A stretch of 10,081 bases of DNA from Pirellulales bacterium (GTDB lineage: Bacteria > Planctomycetota > Planctomycetia > Pirellulales > JAICIG01), in contig JAICIG010000291.1 in the NCBI GenBank assembly GCA_025924495.1, positions 1-10,081 of the forward strand, given 5' to 3'. The notes under the pieces were generated by a model. That model saw nothing but the letters and a program-made list of their open reading frames with translations, was not told the origin of the DNA and ran no database searches. Positions within the stretch are counted from its first letter, which is position 1; each line of letters begins with the position of its first letter. Shown here piece after piece: positions 6,758-10,081 of the stretch. The position numbers were made by a program, and so were the translations under genes.

Positions 6758-7009
6758 TTAGCCGAAAGCGCGACGCGCACGCGGTTGCGACGGAATGCCC
6801 AACAAGACCGGGATCAACTGCCAGCTCGACTCGGAAACCGCGCGTTGGCGGCGTTCTTCATCGCTCCAGCCCTGTCGGATGGCGGCCATGCGGCGGCGGA
6901 TTTCCTGCGTATTGGGGACGGCGGCTCGCTTCGCCATGGCCTCTTGGAGACTGCAGGCTTCTCGAACGTCAGGGCTCGAAATCTTGGTGCCAGGAAAAGT
7001 CTGTCGCAT
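6758..7009 (-). CDS. Small hypothetical protein, 83 residues
   Basis: I do not recognise this gene with certainty. It encodes 83 residues, is soluble and basic, and has no signal peptide. The middle reads IRRRMAAIRQGWSDEERRQRA (37-57). A short Ile-Arg, Trp-Ser, Glu-Arg pattern of this sort recurs in small planctomycete proteins of unknown function, as I recall. The tail WQLIPVLLGIPSQPR (63-77) is proline-containing and hydrophobic. The ATG at 7009 has a good AAGG ribosome-binding site 7 bases upstream, the main support that it is expressed. That site overlaps the end of the decayed frame at 7013. An internal ATG at codon 25 is an alternative start. No function can be assigned; shadow coding in other frames cannot be excluded. 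Confidence 0.5.
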   Translation of the reverse strand: MRQTFPGTKISSPDVREACSLQEAMAKRAAVPNTQEIRRRMAAIRQGWSDEERRQRAVSESSWQLIPVLLGIPSQPRARRAFG

Positions 7010-7012
7010 GAT

Positions 7013-7300
7013 TCAACCTTCATTAAGTAAAACGTCTTCTTGACTCATCCGCGGTTCCCAACTTTGTCCGCGGTTTGTCGCCTGATGAAGCAACTTGCGT
7101 GCCACAATGATGAGGCATCGCCGTTTTCGGCTCATGGCGGTTGCAAATTCTTCGAAAACTTCTGCGGCGCGGGGTCCCAGCCGACCAATCCGAGTCGCCG
7201 TCGACCAATGCCGAGCGCAAATGACTATTCCCCCAAGGAGCCTGCTCGGGAAACCCACGCGGGACTCGCTGAACATGTGAGCAAAAGTGCGCCAATTCGC
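7013..7300 (-). pseudogene. Possible remnant of an IS110-type transposase C-terminus
   Basis: The minus-strand frame ending at 7013 opens just after an in-frame stop at 7301-7303. Its second half has features resembling the C-terminus of IS110/IS116/IS902-family transposases: GPRAAEVFEEF, then a basic KRR, then CLIIVARKLL and GQSW. The family often shows a PRxRxxxxR...KxxALVAVARKLL pattern at this place. Just upstream, a different frame (7023-7304) contains WGNSHLRSALV, which resembles the GNxHLRxxLV motif that precedes it in the same transposases. The two halves being in different frames would indicate a frameshift in a decayed copy. No catalytic DEDD or serine portion and no inverted repeats are visible. 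This is pattern recognition by eye; the stretch may instead be non-coding, or a start at 7276 could give an unrelated 87-residue protein. Confidence 0.3.
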
Positions 7301-7391
7301 TCATGCCTGGACCTGGCTACCGCGCGCTATGCTCTCTGCCGCTTTGTGAATCAACCAGTCCGGCTAATTTAACTGCAAGGCGCCCGCGGTC

Positions 7392-8843
7392 TCACGGCGC
7401 CATGCGCGGACGCTCGTATTGGATCAGGCGACTCGCCGCGGCGCGATCATGCAGTACGCCCAGCTTGACGGCGGCCAATAGGGCGGCGCCAAATGCCGCC
7501 TCTTCGCGGTGTTTGGGAACCTCTATCGGCATCTCGAAAGCATCGGCCACGCAATTGGCCAAAACGCCATTCTCCCGCAAGCCGTTGCCTGCGCCGATCA
7601 ACCGGCGTTTCGTTTTATCGCCCACCACCGACGCGATTTCGCCGTATCCTTCCTGGAAGAGCCGCGCCATGCCTTCCAACAAGGCTCGCGTAATGTGGGC
7701 CGGAGTCATGTTCTCGAGAGAGATTCCCTCGAGCGAGCCGCGCAACTCCGGGTTCTGCCGAGTGCCGGTAAAGAGCGGACTGAAGCGCAAACCCTCGGCC
7801 CCGCGCGGCACGTTGGCGGCCAGGCGGTTCATTTCTTCATAGAGCGAACCGGACGGTCGGGCCGCGTCGTTCATGGCGACCGCTTGGCGGAAGAACTTCT
7901 CGAGCACGGCATAAGTTCGCCCGCCGCAGAGCCCCGCATTCACCAACAAGAAGCCGCCAGGAAAGGGGCGCGTCTCCAAGTTGTCCGCATACACGAATCG
8001 ATCGCTGAACACCGCCACCTGCCCGCCAGTGCCCACATTGACGAGCACGCTTGCCTCAAGCTGCGCCACACTGCCATAGAAGCTCGCTTGATTGTCGCCG
8101 ATACCCACGCAGACGGGCAATCCGGCTGGCAGCCCGGTCGACTGAGCGATCTGCGGGGCCATGCCGCCCTGCGGTTCGCCGCCGACTGCCAGCGGCGGAA
8201 ACAACTCTTGCGGCAACCCCAATCGTTCGATCAGCGGCCCGTGCCAACGCCCTGACCGTACGTCAAACAATCCGCTGCTGGCGGCCGACGTGGCATCGGT
8301 GACAATTCTGCCGCCCGTCAGTAATGCAGCAAGATAGTCGACCAGAAAACAGGCCGTTCGCTCTCGCGGTATTAACCCTTGGGACTGCATCCAGAAGAGT
8401 GTTACGCCCATGTAGCCGGCCGCCAATGAACAGCCGGTCGCTTGCCGCGAATCTTCTCCGGCCCGGTCACGAGCCAATGCCAGCCAAGTCTGGCCGGTCC
8501 CAGCAGAGATATCTGCGGCCCTTCGGTCCTGCCAGTTGATAAAGGGGCCTTCCGGCTTAAGCGACGGATCAACGAGCAGCACGCCATGCTGCTGTCCCGT
8601 CAGTCCGATGCCCGCCAATTCGCTAGCCCGATCGGCAACCGCATCCGCCACTCGATGCAAGGCCTGAAAAGCAGCCGCTGCGATTCGTTCAGCGTCCCAC
8701 TCCGACCTGCCGGATGTCTGCGGGCTGACGATTTCCGCCGCGTTCGCCAGCGTTTCACTCGCGACGATTGCGCCGCTGTCAACGTCGAGCGCTAAAGCGG
8801 TGATGGTCGTCGTGCCCAAATCGAGACCAAGAACCAGAGGCAT
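7392..8843 (-). CDS. FGGY-family carbohydrate kinase, sedoheptulokinase-like
   Basis: A 483-residue cytoplasmic sugar kinase that probably transfers phosphate from ATP to a ketose, feeding the pentose phosphate pathway. The FGGY_N domain (about 3-245) has GLDLGTTT (6-13), the sugar-site motif TGQQHG (82-87) and FINWQDRR (101-108). The FGGY_C domain (about 250-470) has GDNQASFYG (249-257), with D250 the likely catalytic base, and the phosphate loops GTGGQ (271-275) and GAGNGLREN (417-425). TGQQHG, NWQD and the GDNQ-then-GTGG region resemble sedoheptulokinases more than xylulokinases or glycerol kinases, but the substrate cannot be fixed by eye. The ATG at 8843 was chosen because GAGGA lies 8 bases upstream. 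An ATG at 8876 would add 11 residues but lies inside a hairpin and has a poorly placed site. It is probably the last gene of the ThuA-propeller-kinase set. Confidence 0.88.
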   Translation of the reverse strand: MPLVLGLDLGTTTITALALDVDSGAIVASETLANAAEIVSPQTSGRSEWDAERIAAAAFQALHRVADAVADRASELAGIGLTGQQHGVLLVDPSLKPEGPFINWQDRRAADISAGTGQTWLALARDRAGEDSRQATGCSLAAGYMGVTLFWMQSQGLIPRERTACFLVDYLAALLTGGRIVTDATSAASSGLFDVRSGRWHGPLIERLGLPQELFPPLAVGGEPQGGMAPQIAQSTGLPAGLPVCVGIGDNQASFYGSVAQLEASVLVNVGTGGQVAVFSDRFVYADNLETRPFPGGFLLVNAGLCGGRTYAVLEKFFRQAVAMNDAARPSGSLYEEMNRLAANVPRGAEGLRFSPLFTGTRQNPELRGSLEGISLENMTPAHITRALLEGMARLFQEGYGEIASVVGDKTKRRLIGAGNGLRENGVLANCVADAFEMPIEVPKHREEAAFGAALLAAVKLGVLHDRAAASRLIQYERPRMAP

Positions 8844-8851
8844 GGGAGATT

Positions 8852-8856
8852 TCCTC
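8852..8856 (-). promoter_or_regulatory. Ribosome-binding site deciding the start of the FGGY kinase
   Basis: GAGGA on the minus strand, 8 bases before the ATG at 8843-8841. It favours this ATG over the one at 8876. Confidence 0.6.
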
Positions 8857-8873
8857 GAACCGTGCACGGCAAC

Positions 8874-8910
8874 CATGCTCCCGGCTCCGCTTCGTCATGC
8901 GGGAGCATGA
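8874..8910 (-). promoter_or_regulatory. Overlapping inverted repeats in the propeller-kinase gap, mutually exclusive hairpins
   Basis: CATGCTCCCG (8874-8883) and CGGGAGCATG (8900-8909) are perfect 10-base inverted repeats with a 16-base loop. TCATGC (8895-8900) and GCATGA (8905-8910) form a second, compact 6-bp hairpin with a 4-base loop that uses part of the same right-hand arm. Only one can form at a time. The element sits 30 bases upstream of the chosen kinase ATG and 16 bases past the propeller stop. No U-tract follows, so a simple intrinsic terminator is unlikely; intercistronic mRNA processing or attenuation is possible. Confidence 0.5.
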
Positions 8911-8926
8911 CTTACTCAGCACGCCG

Positions 8927-9877
8927 CTAGCGCAATGAACCACCTTCGACGTCGAGCAATTGCGTGTTGGAAACATCGTTGCCGAAGGTCTCGAACTGAT
9001 CGAATTTCCAGACGACTTGCCTGGTCTTCGGCTCTAGTTCAATCAGTTGCGGATTGCCCGGGCCTGCATGGCAATTGCCAATTACGTAGTGCCCGTCTGG
9101 CAATACTTCCAGCGTAGTCACCCAGGCCAGCGTGATGCCGGGCAGATCCTGTTGATGGATCTCCCAAACAATTTTCTTCTCGGGCGTTACTTCCAGCACG
9201 CTATGGCCATTGCCCGTGGCGATCAAAGTATTGCCGCCAGGCAGTCGCACGGCGGCAAAGCACTTGTTGCCGAAAGCCTCGGGCCCGTGGCCGCCGCGCG
9301 GTTGCTGGCCGAACAATGGAACCTCGTACTCCCACACCACCTGGCCCGAGGCGCCATCGTATTCGCGCACCGTGCCATCGCCTTCCTGGCAGACCAGATA
9401 ATTGCCGTTGGTTAACTTGCGCGCCAGGCGCGTGTCGGTATGCGGATGGGGATGATCGATCTTCAGCTCCAATTCTTTGAGCAGCTTGCCGCCCCGATCG
9501 ATCTCGATAATTCGGCCGACGCCCGATTCGGCGATCATGATCCGATCTTCCGCGAGAGGCTGAAAGGCGTGCACCTCGACCGCCTTGCCGGCATTGCCGT
9601 TCTGCGAAGCGGAATCGTAGGACCAGACGATTCTTTTCGAGGAAGGATCGATTTCGGCAATCTTCGCCGCGCCCTGCTGAACCATGATGTGGCCGCTGGC
9701 AAGCACGTGCACGTCGTGGATGCCGCCCCACGGCATCTCCCACTCGATTTTGCCATCGCGACTGACAATTGCCAGTTTACCTTTGCCTTGAATCACAAGT
9801 CGGTGCTCCGCCGACGACGCATCGACCGTGACCGCCAGCAGGCACGCGAGCTGCCCCAACAAGACAAAGCGATTCAT
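8927..9877 (-). CDS. Secreted PQQ/NHL-like beta-propeller protein
   Basis: A 316-residue exported protein. Residues 1-23 form a signal peptide (MNRF, hydrophobic LLGQLACLLAVTV, cleavage probably after ASSA). The mature part consists of repeated blades of about 40-50 residues. Each has a strand ending in a Trp-docking motif, GKIEWE (42-47), RIVWSY (82-87), QVVWEY (179-184), KIVWEI (235-240) and QVVWKF (287-292), preceded by turns such as LPGGNTLIATGNG (212-224) and LTNGNYLVCQEGDG (155-168). This is a PQQ-like or NHL-like propeller, possibly an arylsulfotransferase-type one. A histidine-rich loop DHPHPHTD (141-148) is notable. No catalytic role can be read off. The ATG at 9877 has AAGGA 6 bases upstream; a longer frame from 9925 would place a poor leader before the signal peptide. 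It lies 78 bases after the ThuA-domain gene and 83 before the kinase start, so one operon is likely. Confidence 0.85.
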   Translation of the reverse strand: MNRFVLLGQLACLLAVTVDASSAEHRLVIQGKGKLAIVSRDGKIEWEMPWGGIHDVHVLASGHIMVQQGAAKIAEIDPSSKRIVWSYDSASQNGNAGKAVEVHAFQPLAEDRIMIAESGVGRIIEIDRGGKLLKELELKIDHPHPHTDTRLARKLTNGNYLVCQEGDGTVREYDGASGQVVWEYEVPLFGQQPRGGHGPEAFGNKCFAAVRLPGGNTLIATGNGHSVLEVTPEKKIVWEIHQQDLPGITLAWVTTLEVLPDGHYVIGNCHAGPGNPQLIELEPKTRQVVWKFDQFETFGNDVSNTQLLDVEGGSLR

Positions 9878-9883
9878 CCTTAG

Positions 9884-9888
9884 TCCTT
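9884..9888 (-). promoter_or_regulatory. Ribosome-binding site deciding the start of the propeller gene
   Basis: AAGGA on the minus strand, 6 bases before the ATG at 9877-9875. It supports the start that places the signal peptide at the very N-terminus. Confidence 0.6.
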
Positions 9889-9955
9889 TGAATAGGGAAA
9901 CACAGAAACGCGACAGCGTGCCCACTTGCCGCGATCGCTTAGCAGCCCACGACCA

Positions 9956-10081
9956 TTACTGCTTCTTCAAATACTTGTCGTTCAACTTGTCGCAGCTCCA
10001 CAACAACCCGCGCGTGACGAGGTTGAGATATCGCGGGTCGCCGACCGTTTCGCTGTTGTGGCCGAGCGTGGTGCTGAACAC
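9956..10081 (-). CDS. ThuA-domain protein, C-terminal 41 residues only
   Basis: Partial gene; its 5' part lies beyond the right edge. Forty-one codons plus TAA (9958-9956) are visible. They read VFSTTLGHNSETVGDP, then RYLNLVTRGLLWSCDKL, ending YLKKQ. The FSTTLGH motif and the RYLxLVTRGLLW helix are typical of the C-terminus of ThuA-like (trehalose-utilisation, glutamine-amidotransferase-like fold) proteins that are abundant in planctomycetes, often next to sugar or c-type cytochrome genes. The glutamine-amidotransferase fold usually lacks the catalytic triad in this family, and the reaction is unknown for most members. It heads the minus-strand set with the propeller and kinase. The call rests on a short stretch, but the motif is distinctive. 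Confidence 0.8.
   Translation of the reverse strand: MFSTTLGHNSETVGDPRYLNLVTRGLLWSCDKLNDKYLKKQ

Noticed and set aside
7509..8255. 248-codon open frame on the plus strand
   Set aside because: It lies wholly antisense to the FGGY kinase, has no recognisable motif, and long antisense frames are expected in GC-rich DNA with strong third-position bias.
8844..8876. Longer kinase start at 8876
   Set aside because: The extra 11 residues precede the conserved beta-strand of FGGY kinases, the ATG lies in a hairpin arm, and the ATG at 8843 has a better ribosome-binding site.

Overview
This is a gene-dense, GC-rich bacterial window with few transport or housekeeping markers. The gene content points to a planctomycete, probably of the Pirellulales type. 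The evidence is a secreted sulfatase/fucosidase-associated beta-sandwich domain, a ThuA-domain protein beside a secreted beta-propeller, a small protein with an IR-x(n)-WS-x-x-ER pattern, a bacterial Ku, and scattered signalling genes in short operons. This assignment rests on recognised families, not on a marker gene.

Layout. Positions 1-774 (+) hold the C-terminal SpoIIE/RsbU-type PP2C phosphatase domain of a protein that starts outside the window. It converges, with only 3 bases between stop codons, on an EAL-domain c-di-GMP phosphodiesterase (778-1857, -). After a gene-free stretch comes a short minus-strand block: the ABC-F ATPase Uup (2887-4689) followed by a small secreted protein (2245-2760). 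A 270-base divergent region separates uup from a DUF4112 membrane protein (4960-5484, +), which converges on a Ku homologue (5514-6380, -). Positions 6381-7391 are low in coding content: about 380 bases with nothing convincing, a small 83-codon gene (6758-7009, -), and a decayed stretch that resembles the C-terminus of an IS110-type transposase. From 7392 to the right edge is a minus-strand gene set: a ThuA-domain protein (C-terminus only, 9956-10081), a secreted PQQ/NHL-like beta-propeller (8927-9877) and an FGGY sugar kinase resembling sedoheptulokinases (7392-8843).

How the parts fit. The left edge is signalling: a PP2C phosphatase that probably acts in a partner-switching pathway, and c-di-GMP turnover. 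Uup acts on the ribosome or replication, and Ku in double-strand-break repair. No ligD is visible nearby. The right-hand set is probably a small sugar-related operon (ThuA, then propeller, then kinase). The 83-base gap between propeller and kinase holds an inverted-repeat cluster able to form two mutually exclusive hairpins. I see no CRISPR array, no rRNA or tRNA gene, no intact insertion sequence and no obvious novel defence system. The most useful leads are the alternative hairpins before the kinase, the kinase/propeller/ThuA association, the stand-alone sulfatase-type domain, the Cys/His cluster in Ku, and the cysteine-containing N-terminal domain of the EAL protein.
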